A stretch of 64,000 bases of DNA, from positions 3,901,001 to 3,965,000 of the forward strand of contig NZ_CP036132.1 in assembly GCF_018742245.1 (NCBI RefSeq), given 5' to 3'. This document shows, piece by piece, positions 28,334-37,256 of the stretch (position 1 is its first letter; each line of letters starts with the position of its first letter). A model generated the notes under the pieces. That model was not told where the DNA came from. It saw only the letters and a list, made by a program, of their open reading frames with translations, and searched no databases. Both the position numbers and the translations under genes were made by a program. Source of the DNA: Bacillus mycoides. Lineage in GTDB: Bacteria > Bacillota > Bacilli > Bacillales > Bacillaceae_G.

Positions 28334-28366
28334 AAAAGCACTCGTGATAATCACGAGTGCTTTTCT
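28334..28366. terminator. Bidirectional terminator between the acetyltransferase gene and efp
   Basis: The perfect 10-bp stem GCACTCGTGA/TCACGAGTGC (28338-28347, 28351-28360) is flanked by A-runs and T-runs on the two sides. Confidence 0.92.
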
Positions 28367-28367
28367 A

Positions 28368-28925
28368 CTATGCACGAGAAACGTATTTACCTTCACCAGT
28401 GTTGATGATAAGCATTTCGCCTTCGTTAATAAAGATTGGTACTTGTACAACAAGACCAGTTTCTAATTTAGCTGGTTTTGTTACGTTAGAAGCTGTGTCA
28501 CCTTTAATACCAGGCTCTGTTTCTGCAACTGTTAATTCAACTGTGTTCGGAAGTTCAACACCAAGTACTTCATCTTGGTATGTCATAATAGATACTTCCA
28601 TGTTTTCTTTTAGGAATTTAAGTTCGCGCTCGATTTGGTTTTCGCCAAGTTCGATTTGCTCATAAGTTCCGTTATCCATAAATACGTGAGACTCACCACT
28701 CGCGTATAAGTATTGCATACGACGGTTTTCGATGTGTGCTTTTTCTACTTTTTCACCTGCACGGAATGTTTTCTCTTGAACAGATCCTGTGCGAAGGTTA
28801 CGTAGTTTAGAGCGAACGAATGCAGCACCTTTACCTGGCTTTACGTGTTGGAAATCCATTACTTGCCAAAGGGCATTGTCCACTGAAATTGTTAAACCTG
28901 TACGAAAATCGTTTACTGAAATCAT
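28368..28925 (-). CDS. efp: Translation elongation factor P
   Basis: Relieves ribosome stalling at polyproline. 185 residues in three beta-barrel domains: KOW-like N-terminal, central OB and C-terminal OB. The loop [10 protein letters not shown] carries Lys32, the residue that in B. subtilis is modified with 5-aminopentanol. ATG 28925 follows AGGAGG. It lies 21 bp after the yqhT peptidase gene and ends at a strong bidirectional terminator. The polyproline-like stretches of the orphan protein at 36373 are possible clients. Confidence 0.97.
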   Translation of the reverse strand: MISVNDFRTGLTISVDNALWQVMDFQHVKPGKGAAFVRSKLRNLRTGSVQEKTFRAGEKVEKAHIENRRMQYLYASGESHVFMDNGTYEQIELGENQIERELKFLKENMEVSIMTYQDEVLGVELPNTVELTVAETEPGIKGDTASNVTKPAKLETGLVVQVPIFINEGEMLIINTGEGKYVSRA

Positions 28926-28946
28926 GTAAAAAAATCCTCCTGTGTA

Positions 28947-30008
28947 TTACAAAATAATAAGTTCTTTTGGTGATTTCGTTATTACTTCATTACCTTCACT
29001 TGTTACAATAATATCATCTTCAATACGTACCCCGCCAACACCTGGAATATAAATACCTGGTTCTACTGTTACAGCCATACCTGGTTCAAGTACTGTATCA
29101 GAACGGAACGCTAAACCTGGTGCTTCATGGATTTCAAGACCGATTCCATGACCAGTAGAGTGTCCGAAGTATTCACCATATCCTTTTTCCGTTATGTAAT
29201 CACGCGTTAATGCATCAGCCTCACGACCCGTTAAACCAGCTTTAATACCGTTCACACCACGTAGTTGTGCTTCTAAAACGATATTATAAATTTCTTTTAA
29301 TTTATCAGATGGTTCACCGACTGCAATCGTACGAGTAATATCAGAGCAATATCCTTTGTAATAAGCGCCGAAGTCTAATGTTACGAAATCTCCTTTTTCT
29401 ATCACTTTTTCAGATGCCACGCCGTGCGGTAATGCCGAACGAAGACCTGAAGCAACGATAATATCAAACGAAGAAGATGTTGCTCCTTGTTTTCTCATGA
29501 AAAATTCAAGTTCATTTGACACTTCAATTTCAGATACTCCCGGGCGAATGAATGATAGAATATGCTCAAAGGCAGCATCTGCAATCTGTGCAGCTTCCTT
29601 TAATATCTTAATCTCTGAATCAGTCTTTATCAAGCGTAACTTTTCTACAAGCCCAGAAGTTGGGATGAATTCAGCTTCGATCGCTTCATTATGCGTTACG
29701 TAAGAGCTATATGTAAGAGTATCTTGCTCAAATCCTAGCTTTTGAATTCCAAGTTCTTTAACTTGTTTCGCAACTTCATCAAGAATTAATCCTGCATGCT
29801 GCACTATTTCGTATCCAGCCGCTTGCTTACTAGCTTGCTCTACATAACGGAAATCTGTAATAAATAGAGCACGCTCTTTTGAAATTAGTACAACACCAGC
29901 TGTTCCTGTGAAATTCGCCATATATCTACGGCTATGTTCATTCGTTAATATGATACCGTCAATACCAGCCTCATCAAACGCACTTCTTAATCTCTCGATC
30001 TTTTCCAT
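28947..30008 (-). CDS. yqhT: M24 metallopeptidase, Xaa-Pro dipeptidase/aminopeptidase (YqhT)
   Basis: 353 residues: creatinase-like N-terminal domain (about 1-125) and M24 catalytic domain. Metal ligands are visible in VTLDFGAYYKGYCSDITR (two Asp), GHSTGHGIGLEIHE (His), and VEPGIYIPGVGGVRIEDD (two Glu). It probably removes N-terminal residues before proline, in the cytosol. ATG 30008 follows GAGGGAGG. It lies between aroQ and efp, as in B. subtilis (yqhS-yqhT-efp). Confidence 0.94.
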   Translation of the reverse strand: MEKIERLRSAFDEAGIDGIILTNEHSRRYMANFTGTAGVVLISKERALFITDFRYVEQASKQAAGYEIVQHAGLILDEVAKQVKELGIQKLGFEQDTLTYSSYVTHNEAIEAEFIPTSGLVEKLRLIKTDSEIKILKEAAQIADAAFEHILSFIRPGVSEIEVSNELEFFMRKQGATSSSFDIIVASGLRSALPHGVASEKVIEKGDFVTLDFGAYYKGYCSDITRTIAVGEPSDKLKEIYNIVLEAQLRGVNGIKAGLTGREADALTRDYITEKGYGEYFGHSTGHGIGLEIHEAPGLAFRSDTVLEPGMAVTVEPGIYIPGVGGVRIEDDIIVTSEGNEVITKSPKELIIL

Positions 30009-30012
30009 TACT

Positions 30013-30453
30013 TTATGCCTCCCTCAATTTCTCCATTAATGCAAATAACGCTAGCTTATAACCATAAAAACCAAATCCAACAATTTGTCCCGCACAAACA
30101 GCCGCTGTCACAGATTCATGACGAAACGACTCACGCTGATGAATGTTAGAAATATGTACTTCAATAACTGGAATCGAAACACTTGCTATAGCATCCCGAA
30201 TCGCGTAGCTATAATGCGTAAATGCACCCGGATTTAGAATGATTCCTTCATATATGTCATCAGCCTCATGAATAATATCAATAATAGCTCCTTCATGATT
30301 CGATTGAAAACATTCTAACTCCACTCCCATTTTCTCTGCTTCTTGTTTCATATCTGTTTCAAGCGTCGCTAACGTTCCTTTTCCGTATACATTTACTTCC
30401 CTAACGCCAAGGCGATTTAGGTTCGGACCGTTTACGAGGAGTAACTTTTTCAT
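30013..30453 (-). CDS. aroQ: Type II 3-dehydroquinate dehydratase
   Basis: Third step of the shikimate pathway, dehydrating 3-dehydroquinate. 146 residues with LLVNGPNLNRLGVREVNVYG (catalytic Tyr), LNPGAFTHYSYAIRDA and VEVHISNIHQRESFRH (catalytic His). ATG 30453 is preferred because it gives the family length; the open frame extends 14 codons upstream. aroK, later in the same pathway, is at 55841. It is 4 bp before yqhT. Confidence 0.96.
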   Translation of the reverse strand: MKKLLLVNGPNLNRLGVREVNVYGKGTLATLETDMKQEAEKMGVELECFQSNHEGAIIDIIHEADDIYEGIILNPGAFTHYSYAIRDAIASVSIPVIEVHISNIHQRESFRHESVTAAVCAGQIVGFGFYGYKLALFALMEKLREA

Positions 30454-30508
30454 TTTCTTAAAACCCCTTAATATTAAAGAATGTCTATACGACATTTTAA
30501 CATAGGAA

Positions 30509-30994
30509 TCACTTATTTGAATAGTTTGTCTTCTCGACCCCTTCTCCTCTATTTGTATTATTCGATTCGAATGCTACAGAATACGAAATAAAAACACCAT
30601 ATAATATAAAGATACATACTGTCGTTACAATTGTTTCTTTCGGTAAATGGAGTGCACTTTTAATAACAGGTGCCATTAGCCCCATCCCCAAAAATAATAA
30701 TGCCCACCAAAATAAACCGTATAGTACGCCAGGTAATACTCCTTCAAACTTTTTAAAAAGAGCTTTATAGAGAAATGCCACTAAAATTGAAAGAAGTCCC
30801 ATACAAACGATACCTAGTACATTTCCCCAAACCCCTTCTTTCCAATCTCCAAATGCAAACGGTAAAAGTAAATAGTTAGGGCCAGCTTCTGTAAATGAGA
30901 ATATATGAAGGAAATACCATATACCTCCCCAAAATAAGCCACCAAATAAACCAATTTGTACAAAGTTTCTTATTGTTGATTGTTCTTGATTCAC
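30509..30994 (-). CDS. yqhR: YqhR, conserved membrane protein
   Basis: 161 residues with four hydrophobic helices (about 14-32, 57-78, 90-112, 125-145) and polar ends. It matches the YqhR family by gene order and topology; function unknown. The start is GTG 30994, with GGAGGT 6 bp upstream; a TTG six codons upstream is in frame but overlaps no useful site. It is the first gene of a yqhR-aroQ-yqhT-efp unit and diverges from yqhQ. Confidence 0.88.
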   Translation of the reverse strand: MNQEQSTIRNFVQIGLFGGLFWGGIWYFLHIFSFTEAGPNYLLLPFAFGDWKEGVWGNVLGIVCMGLLSILVAFLYKALFKKFEGVLPGVLYGLFWWALLFLGMGLMAPVIKSALHLPKETIVTTVCIFILYGVFISYSVAFESNNTNRGEGVEKTNYSNK

Positions 30995-31238
30995 ATTGAC
31001 ACCTCCGCTCAATAGTATGCCCGAAACTATTTTGAAGCATGTTTAAATCCTGCAAAATTTGTCTATAAAAAGAATAAGAAATGTCCGACTCTCGCAACAT
31101 TTTCCCTTGTCATCTGCCTGTATTTGTCGATAAAATAAAGGAAACTCGGTGATTGTCTTATTTCAAGATGATAAAACCAAGTATGACAATTGCCTCTTTT
31201 TCTACATAAGAGAGAAACAAATACAGGTTGGTGTTAAC

Positions 31239-32159
31239 ATGGCAGAAGAGTCAAAACAAATATATGGCGGGCAAGCAGTCATAGAAGGAGTTATGTTTGG
31301 CGGTAGAGAATATACTGTTACAGCGGTTCGTCGTAAAGATAAATCGATTGAATTTTATCGTTTACCACGCGTTCGTAATAAAGCATTGTCTCTACTAAAA
31401 AAAATTCCATTTTTACGAGGTATTGCCGCTATTGTGGATGCAAGTGCGAATGGAGCGAAACATTTAAACTTTGCTTCAGAACGATTTGATGTCCACCCAG
31501 AAGAAGATGAACAACTTGCAAATAAAAAAGAAGAACAATCAAAATTAACGATGGTATTAGGAGTTGCAGCAGTTGGCGTTTTATCGTTCATATTCGGTAA
31601 AGTAATTTTCACAGCAGTTCCTGCACTTTTAGCTGAATTAACGAGACCGATTTTCCCATCTCATACAGGGCAAATCATTGTCGAAAGTGTCATTAAGCTC
31701 ATGCTATTATTGAGCTATATATACTTCATTTCTTTAACCCCACTTATTAAGCGGGTATTTCAGTACCACGGTGCGGAACATAAAGTAATCAATGCTTACG
31801 AGAATAATCTTCCACTGACTGTAGAAAATGTTCAAAAGCAAACTCGCCTCCATTATCGCTGTGGCAGTAGCTTTATTATATTTACGGTCATTATTGGAAT
31901 GTTTGTCTATTTCCTCGTCCCTACAGATCCGCTTTGGGCAAGGGTAGTAAACCGAATTTTATTAATTCCAGTTGTTCTCGGTATTTCTTTTGAAGTATTA
32001 CAATTTACCAATCGATTACGAGATGTCCCTGTTTTACGAGTACTTGGATATCCAGGGTTATGGCTGCAACTATTAACAACGAAAGAACCAACAGATGATC
32101 AAGCGGAAGTTGCAATCGCATCGTTTGAAGAATTATTACGTTTAGAAAACAAACAATAA
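31239..32159 (+). CDS. yqhQ: DUF1385 membrane protein YqhQ
   Basis: 306 residues starting MAEESKQIYGGQAVIEGVMFGG, the DUF1385 N-terminal signature, with a central YHGAEHKVINAYE motif (conserved His/Glu, likely functional) and five or so membrane helices in the C-terminal two thirds. Function is unknown. ATG 31239 follows AGGTTGGTG; the open frame continues 30 codons upstream without support. It is divergent from yqhR and precedes yqhP. Confidence 0.92.
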   Translation: MAEESKQIYGGQAVIEGVMFGGREYTVTAVRRKDKSIEFYRLPRVRNKALSLLKKIPFLRGIAAIVDASANGAKHLNFASERFDVHPEEDEQLANKKEEQSKLTMVLGVAAVGVLSFIFGKVIFTAVPALLAELTRPIFPSHTGQIIVESVIKLMLLLSYIYFISLTPLIKRVFQYHGAEHKVINAYENNLPLTVENVQKQTRLHYRCGSSFIIFTVIIGMFVYFLVPTDPLWARVVNRILLIPVVLGISFEVLQFTNRLRDVPVLRVLGYPGLWLQLLTTKEPTDDQAEVAIASFEELLRLENKQ

Positions 32160-32238
32160 TTATTTAAAAATGGTGTTCAACTCCTTTCCTCATCGTTAAT
32201 ATACTAATTTTAATATATGTTTTTAGGAGGTGTCCCTT

Positions 32239-32640
32239 ATGAACGGTCGTTCGTTTACATTCGCTATATTTGTGCTTATTATCGGATTAGCAATATTCGG
32301 CCTTGTTTCATCTGTCATTACAAATCCAATGGAAGTATTGAAAAACATTGGTATCATGTTAGCTGTCGTCGGTATCTTTTACTTACTCTACAAAATGTTT
32401 ACAAACTCTAGTGGTTCTGCAAATTCGCAAAGCTCATATAAGCGTGCAGCGAAACAATCGAACCGCAAACACGGGAAACAAAATGTTGCACCCCTAAGCA
32501 ATTCTTTCTTGAAACGAAATGCTTCTGATGACAAGGGGAAAAAGGGTAATTCTCCATCGTTGAAAAGAAAAAGAAAACAATCTCATTTAACTGTCATTGA
32601 AGGTAAAAAAAACAAAAAGAAAGACCGTGCTTCCTTTTAG
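32239..32640 (+). CDS. yqhP: YqhP-like membrane protein with basic tail
   Basis: 133 residues: two N-terminal helices (about 5-25 and 35-52), then a long, strongly basic hydrophilic tail (about 60-133) with many Lys and Arg that could bind nucleic acid or phospholipid. Same position as yqhP in B. subtilis. ATG 32239 is 8 bp after GGAGG. The stop codon lies in the loop of a terminator. Function unknown. Confidence 0.82.
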   Translation: MNGRSFTFAIFVLIIGLAIFGLVSSVITNPMEVLKNIGIMLAVVGIFYLLYKMFTNSSGSANSQSSYKRAAKQSNRKHGKQNVAPLSNSFLKRNASDDKGKKGNSPSLKRKRKQSHLTVIEGKKNKKKDRASF

Positions 32641-32658
32641 GAAATACGGTCTTTTTTT
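32621..32658 (+). terminator. Terminator of yqhQ-yqhP
   Basis: The stem AAAGACCGT...ACGGTCTTT with an inner TTCC/GGAA is followed by a T-run. The yqhP stop codon is in the loop. Confidence 0.88.
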
Positions 32659-32720
32659 ACCCCGGTTGGTGCGGGGCTAATAATCAGTGGAAGATGCGAA
32701 AAACCCTACTGATTAAAGTT

Positions 32721-33368
32721 TCACTTTATATGTTGAAGCACTTCTTTCAAACTTTTCTCTTTCATACTTTCGATACGAAGGTGATGGTTTTCAAATTGCA
32801 AATTTCTTGTCACATCATTAGGCACGACGACACACTTTAATCCTGCTGCCACCGCTGCTTTCAATCCATTTAATGAATCTTCAAATACAACAGCTTCTGA
32901 TGGTTCAATTCCTAATTCTTCTATCGTAACTTTATAAAGAGCTGGATCTGGTTTTACCTTCTCTACATCTTCTCGCGTTTTAATCACTTCAAAATAATCT
33001 CTAATTTGTAGCTCTTCTAAAAAACGAACGACCCACTCCCTAGATGAACTAGAGGCTAATGCGATTTTCAATCCAAGTTCTTTCGCTTCTTCTAAATATT
33101 CTTTTACCCCGTCACGCGCTTTTGGTATTTTCATTTTCTCTTTATGTAAAGTTGTTACTTTTCCCTTTAATGCATGCTCGTTAAATTTTGCTTTTAATTG
33201 CTCTTTTAAATATGCATAAAGCACTTCATCTGTCGTTCCAATACATTTTGCAAATTCCTCTAAAGGTAACTCGCCGCCGTATTCACGAACAGCATCTCTG
33301 AAAGAGTGAAACCATATTGTTTCTGTGTCCACAATTAATCCATCAAAATCAAAAATAATTGCTTTCAT
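32721..33368 (-). CDS. HAD-family sugar phosphatase/phosphoglucomutase-like (YhcW type)
   Basis: 215 residues: HAD motif I IIFDFDGLIVDTE (nucleophile Asp8, Asp10), helical cap domain (about 15-85), motif II ALASSSSREW, and motifs III/IV VKPDPALY and VVFEDSLNGLKAA. This is the beta-phosphoglucomutase/sugar-phosphatase subfamily; the substrate cannot be told. ATG 33368 follows GACGGGAG. It is co-oriented with mntR, but the mntR terminator lies between. Confidence 0.88.
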   Translation of the reverse strand: MKAIIFDFDGLIVDTETIWFHSFRDAVREYGGELPLEEFAKCIGTTDEVLYAYLKEQLKAKFNEHALKGKVTTLHKEKMKIPKARDGVKEYLEEAKELGLKIALASSSSREWVVRFLEELQIRDYFEVIKTREDVEKVKPDPALYKVTIEELGIEPSEAVVFEDSLNGLKAAVAAGLKCVVVPNDVTRNLQFENHHLRIESMKEKSLKEVLQHIK

Positions 33369-33396
33369 TATTCTCCCGTCCTTTTCGATTGAAATA

Positions 33397-33421
33397 AAAA
33401 AGGAAACGCCACACGTTCCCC
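33397..33421 (-). terminator. Terminator of mntR
   Basis: The stem GGAAACG/CGTTCC around 33403-33418 is followed on the minus strand by TTTTTTATTT, just after the mntR stop. Confidence 0.75.
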
Positions 33422-33946
<525 letters not shown>

Positions 33947-33995
33947 CTAAATATATAAAACAAAAAAAGAATCCATATTCGCATACAGATTACCC

Positions 33996-35021
33996 TTATG
34001 TAAAATATTGAATTTCTGCATCGGGAAAATACTCATATATATAACCTCGTATTGTTTCTTCTAATACTTCCGCATCATCCTTTTGATATACATATTTCCC
34101 AATACCGTATCGTCCCCATTTATATTTCCGCTTCTCTTCATCCATTTCAAGTTTCGTATTCGGATAACGTTCTTGAATGACTTTTTTGGCTGGTTTCGTA
34201 AAACGATGTTGAATTAATTCGAACGTTAAATTTGGTATCGTCATGTCTTTTAACGCATTGTACAATCGTTCAAACAATTCACGGTACCCTTCTTCCCAGC
34301 CTTCATACATATAAATTGGCGCAACAATAAAACCAAGAGGATAACCAGCCCCCGCTACTTTACGAGCAGCCTCAATTCGCTCTTCAAATGGCGATGTCCC
34401 TGGTTCAAAATTTTTAATCACATAACGTGAATTAATACTAAATCGAAAACGCGTTTTCCCATTATGCTTTGCATCTAATAAATGATCGACGTGTGAATAT
34501 TTCGTAACGAAACGTAAACGTCCATATTCACTTTCTCCGATGAACTCTATCGCCCGCTTTAATGCATGTGTTAAATGATCAATTCCAACGATGTCTGATG
34601 TACACGCCGCTTCAAATCTTGTTATTTCAGGGGCCCTTTCATCCATATATTGCTTTGCCTTCTCAAATATTTCATCTAAATTCACATACACCCTTACGTA
34701 AGGTTTACTCCCAAGTGTCGTTTGCAAATAACAATAATGACAATGCCCCATACATCCTGTTGCAAGCGGGATTGCATATTCAGCTGACGGTTTTGATGTA
34801 TCGAACTTTAACGTCTTCCTCACCCCAACGACAAGTGTCGCTTTTGCATTACGATACTTTTGCAATTCATTTTCGCCTGGTAAATTTCTAATTTGATTAT
34901 GTGATGTCGTTTCACGAATTTCTAATCCCATCTTCGTAAATTTCTCATACAGCTCTTTTCCAAGCGGATATTCGAGTGCCCTCGGTTCAAAGAAAACGAG
35001 TTTTGGCATAAACGGTTTCAT
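33996..35021 (-). CDS. splB: Spore photoproduct lyase
   Basis: Radical-SAM enzyme that repairs the thymine dimer (spore photoproduct) during germination. 341 residues: the radical-SAM cluster CMGHCHYC has the unusual C-x3-C-x2-C spacing, and EAACTSDIVG contains the H-donor Cys near 140 of B. subtilis. The open frame extends 56 codons upstream, but ATG 35021 behind GAGAGGAGGG gives the family length. A sigma-G/F-like -10 (CATACTA) lies about 20 bp upstream, fitting forespore expression. It is a single gene, divergent from a PadR regulator. Confidence 0.95.
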   Translation of the reverse strand: MKPFMPKLVFFEPRALEYPLGKELYEKFTKMGLEIRETTSHNQIRNLPGENELQKYRNAKATLVVGVRKTLKFDTSKPSAEYAIPLATGCMGHCHYCYLQTTLGSKPYVRVYVNLDEIFEKAKQYMDERAPEITRFEAACTSDIVGIDHLTHALKRAIEFIGESEYGRLRFVTKYSHVDHLLDAKHNGKTRFRFSINSRYVIKNFEPGTSPFEERIEAARKVAGAGYPLGFIVAPIYMYEGWEEGYRELFERLYNALKDMTIPNLTFELIQHRFTKPAKKVIQERYPNTKLEMDEEKRKYKWGRYGIGKYVYQKDDAEVLEETIRGYIYEYFPDAEIQYFT

Positions 35022-35039
35022 ACACTTCCCTCCTCTCGT

Positions 35040-35070
35040 TAGTATGGGAAACAAAGAAAAAATAACCCAC
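35040..35070 (-). promoter_or_regulatory. Possible forespore (sigma-F/G) promoter of splB
   Basis: On the minus strand CATACTA (35046-35040) matches the -10 of sigma-F/G promoters. A GGTTAT-like element about 15-16 bp upstream is a poor -35. Splb expression in the forespore is known in B. subtilis. Confidence 0.45.
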
Positions 35071-35085
35071 ATTAAAGTTTTCCAC

Positions 35086-35114
35086 TTCAGTAACTTGCTT
35101 TGCAAGTTACTGAA
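35086..35114. promoter_or_regulatory. Operator 1 for the PadR regulator, overlapping the -35
   Basis: The perfect 13-bp inverted repeat TTCAGTAACTTGC/GCAAGTTACTGAA has a 3-bp spacer. It overlaps TTGCTT (35095-35100), the -35 that goes with the perfect TATAAT (35118-35123) at 17-bp spacing. Confidence 0.7.
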
Positions 35115-35123
35115 TGTTATAAT
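35095..35123 (+). promoter_or_regulatory. Sigma-A promoter of the PadR gene
   Basis: TTGCTT (35095-35100), 17-bp spacer, TATAAT (35118-35123). It lies 55 bp before the ATG at 35178, with start of transcription expected near 35130. Confidence 0.7.
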
Positions 35124-35136
35124 TTGGATAACAGCT

Positions 35137-35155
35137 ACCTTGCAAGGCAAGTTAC
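35137..35155. promoter_or_regulatory. Operator 2 for the PadR regulator, near +1
   Basis: ACCTTGC-AAG-GCAAGTTAC shares the CTTGC-N3-GCAAG core with operator 1. The two centres are 45 bp apart, about four helical turns, so cooperative binding is possible. It lies just after the expected transcription start. Confidence 0.6.
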
Positions 35156-35177
35156 CTGGATAAAAGGTGGTGAAATC

Positions 35178-35495
35178 ATGCACAGTCAAATGTTAAAAGG
35201 TGTACTAGAAGGTTGCATTCTATATATCATTTCACAAGAAGAAGTGTACGGATATGAACTAAGTACAAAATTAAATAAATACGGCTTTACATTCGTAAGT
35301 GAAGGAAGCATCTATCCTTTATTGTTACGCATGCAAAAAGAGAAACTTATTGAAGGTACATTAAAGGCTTCCTCTCTTGGACCGAAGCGAAAATATTATC
35401 ACGTAACTGATAAAGGATTAGAACAGCTTGAAGAATTTAAAAAAAGCTGGGGAATGGTTTCAACGACGGTAAACAACTTATTACAATGGGAGTGA
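35178..35495 (+). CDS. PadR-family transcriptional regulator
   Basis: 105 residues, PadR winged helix with YGYELSTKLNKYGF, SEGSIYPLLLRMQKEKLIEG and YYHVTDKGLEQLEEF; subfamily 1 with a short C-terminal dimer helix. ATG 35178 follows AAAAGGTGGTGA. Two operators overlap its promoter, so it probably represses itself. The next gene, a membrane protein, starts 5 bp later and is likely co-regulated, the usual PadR/membrane-protein pair of Bacillus. The ligand is unknown. Confidence 0.92.
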   Translation: MHSQMLKGVLEGCILYIISQEEVYGYELSTKLNKYGFTFVSEGSIYPLLLRMQKEKLIEGTLKASSLGPKRKYYHVTDKGLEQLEEFKKSWGMVSTTVNNLLQWE

Positions 35496-35500
35496 TAGGG

Positions 35501-36172
35501 ATGAAAGCGAAAGATATGATAGAACTAAACAACAGAAAACGCAAACTTCTAACACCTGAAAACGAAGTTGCTTATGGTGATATGTTAGTATATCTTCGGT
35601 TATCTAACGTACCCGAACATCAAGTAGAAGAACTATTATTAGAAATATTAGATCATCTCATCGAAGCACAAGCAGAAAATAAAAATGCTTATGATATCTT
35701 TGGTGATGACTTACAACCTTATTGCGATGAACTTATAGCGGCTTTGCCAGCTCCAACTAAGTTAGAAAAATTTTCTTTAATCGGCTTTGTTATTAGCTTA
35801 CTTCTTGCTATACAGTTTGGAATGGATACCGTTGCTTCTTTTTTCATTTTTCTTTTTGAAAAGAATACAGAAAGATTAAGCCCACCTTTTAGTATTCCTG
35901 GGACTACTTTGTCTATTTCACTTATCGTACTAGGTATACTTTTCATCTTATATTTATTAAAACGCTACTCTTTTGATCAAACGATGAATTGGAAAAGAAG
36001 GATTCTATTTGGATTCGCATTTGCTACTCCATTTTGTTCAGCTGTATTTTTAAATATCTATTTTAAAAAACAACCTTATCTCATTTATCATCTAACCTTT
36101 TGGCAAAACGCCTTAATCGCTATCCTATTTTTTATTTTATATAAATTACTATACAAAAAATCAAATTTTTAA
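35501..36172 (+). CDS. Membrane protein paired with PadR (DUF1129-like)
   Basis: 223 residues: an N-terminal soluble helical domain of about 80 residues (YLRLSNVPEHQVEELLLEILDH, HAAS/DUF1129 type), then four membrane helices (about 87-108, 134-152, 168-185, 200-218). ATG 35501 follows ATAGGG and a GGGAG site overlapping the padR end. Such proteins are often encoded with a PadR regulator. The role, possibly envelope stress sensing, is not known. A terminator follows at once. Confidence 0.78.
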   Translation: MKAKDMIELNNRKRKLLTPENEVAYGDMLVYLRLSNVPEHQVEELLLEILDHLIEAQAENKNAYDIFGDDLQPYCDELIAALPAPTKLEKFSLIGFVISLLLAIQFGMDTVASFFIFLFEKNTERLSPPFSIPGTTLSISLIVLGILFILYLLKRYSFDQTMNWKRRILFGFAFATPFCSAVFLNIYFKKQPYLIYHLTFWQNALIAILFFILYKLLYKKSNF

Positions 36173-36196
36173 CAGCCTTTCAAACGGCTGTTTTTC
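36170..36196 (+). terminator. Terminator of the PadR operon
   Basis: The stem AACAGCC/GGCTGTT is followed by TTTTCTTC, beginning at the stop codon. Confidence 0.8.
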
Positions 36197-36269
36197 TTCT
36201 GTCTAATTTTACAAATTGAAAAATTTCATAAAGAAAATAAGAAAAATGCAAAATAATTAAAGTTAATTG

Positions 36270-36299
36270 TTGACGTGATGCTTTTATTATCGGTATCAT
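36270..36299 (+). promoter_or_regulatory. Probable sigma-A promoter of the orphan proline-rich gene
   Basis: TTGACG (36270-36275), an 18-bp spacer and TATCAT (36294-36299). It would give a leader of about 65 nt before the ATG at 36373. Confidence 0.5.
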
Positions 36300-36372
36300 A
36301 AATCTTCGTGAGCAATTATTTTTCGTTATACGATTTTTTTATTATTACTGAATTTTTGAGAGGAGAAATTAG

Positions 36373-37215
36373 ATGTCAGTTAAGAAGAAAACGCAAGTAC
36401 GCACCGGCAAAATGGTACGTGAACTAATGTTAGCAGACGAAGATGTAAATGCTTCGCTAATTATGGTATACAGTGAAAACGGTGTAAACGCAGAAATTAA
36501 AATCGAGGGCTTAACGCCGAAATGTAACGAAGAATTATTTTTGAGCGGAAACGTGGATTGGAACAAGAGTGTTATTTATAAAATTGTTGATTTCACTGGG
36601 AACGCGGAAGTTGGTAAAGTTACATTAACAGCGATGAATAAGAACAATGTTTCTCTAGAAATTGAACGCGTTATGTGGAGCAAAGAAAATAAAGAAGCTG
36701 CTGAGCAAGAAGAAACAGTTGTAGAAGCTACTCCGAACAAAGAAGTAGTTGTAGAGGCTCCTAAAGCAGTTACACCCGCTCCTAAACCTGTTATGCGTGT
36801 AGAAACACCCGCTATAACACCTAAGCCTACTCCGGTACCAACGCCGAAGTCAGTAAGTGTTGAAGCAGCTGTAGAACTATCTACTCCAGCACCTGTGAAA
36901 AAAGCAGTACCTACTCCAGTTACAAAGCAAGAGACAGCACCGGTTACTCCTGTAAAACCGAAGCAACCTGCTTTGACTGAAACAAATACAAAACTACAAG
37001 AAAATTATGTTAAACTTGTGAAAAAGACAATTGAAGTTTGTCAAGATTACGAGCTTGGCATCGACATAGATGATTCTATTGAAGGATTAAAAAAAGAGCT
37101 ACAAAGCCAAGGTATTAGCGTTACATTCGACAAAGAAATTATGGACGTTGTAAATCGCCTTCGTTCTTTACAAGATAAAGGAATCAAAGTAGAAAAAGTA
37201 CTTAATTTACTATAA
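36373..37215 (+). CDS. Orphan three-part protein with proline-rich linker, function unknown
   Basis: 280 residues, no signal peptide or membrane helix. N-terminal domain (about 1-105) looks beta-rich (NASLIMVYSENGVNAEIKIEG, VGKVTLTAMNKNNVSLEIE); a long linker (about 110-205) is rich in Pro, Lys, Val, Ala and Thr, with many PAPKP/TPKPTPVPTP-like runs; a C-terminal helical domain (about 210-280) begins with ENYVKLVKKTIEVCQDYEL. I recognise none of the parts. ATG 36373 follows GAGAGGAGAAA. It is a single gene with its own promoter and a strong terminator shared with lipM. The multidomain design suggests a scaffold or coat/exosporium-related role, but that is speculation. Confidence 0.8.
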   Translation: MSVKKKTQVRTGKMVRELMLADEDVNASLIMVYSENGVNAEIKIEGLTPKCNEELFLSGNVDWNKSVIYKIVDFTGNAEVGKVTLTAMNKNNVSLEIERVMWSKENKEAAEQEETVVEATPNKEVVVEAPKAVTPAPKPVMRVETPAITPKPTPVPTPKSVSVEAAVELSTPAPVKKAVPTPVTKQETAPVTPVKPKQPALTETNTKLQENYVKLVKKTIEVCQDYELGIDIDDSIEGLKKELQSQGISVTFDKEIMDVVNRLRSLQDKGIKVEKVLNLL

Positions 37216-37256
37216 AAATAAGGAGATGGCGGTCGCCATCTCCTTATTTTTTATAA
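37216..37256. terminator. Bidirectional terminator between the orphan gene and lipM
   Basis: The perfect 16-bp stem AAATAAGGAGATGGCG (37216-37231) and its complement (37234-37249) have T-runs on both sides. The lipM stop codon (37244-37246) lies in the stem. Confidence 0.93.
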
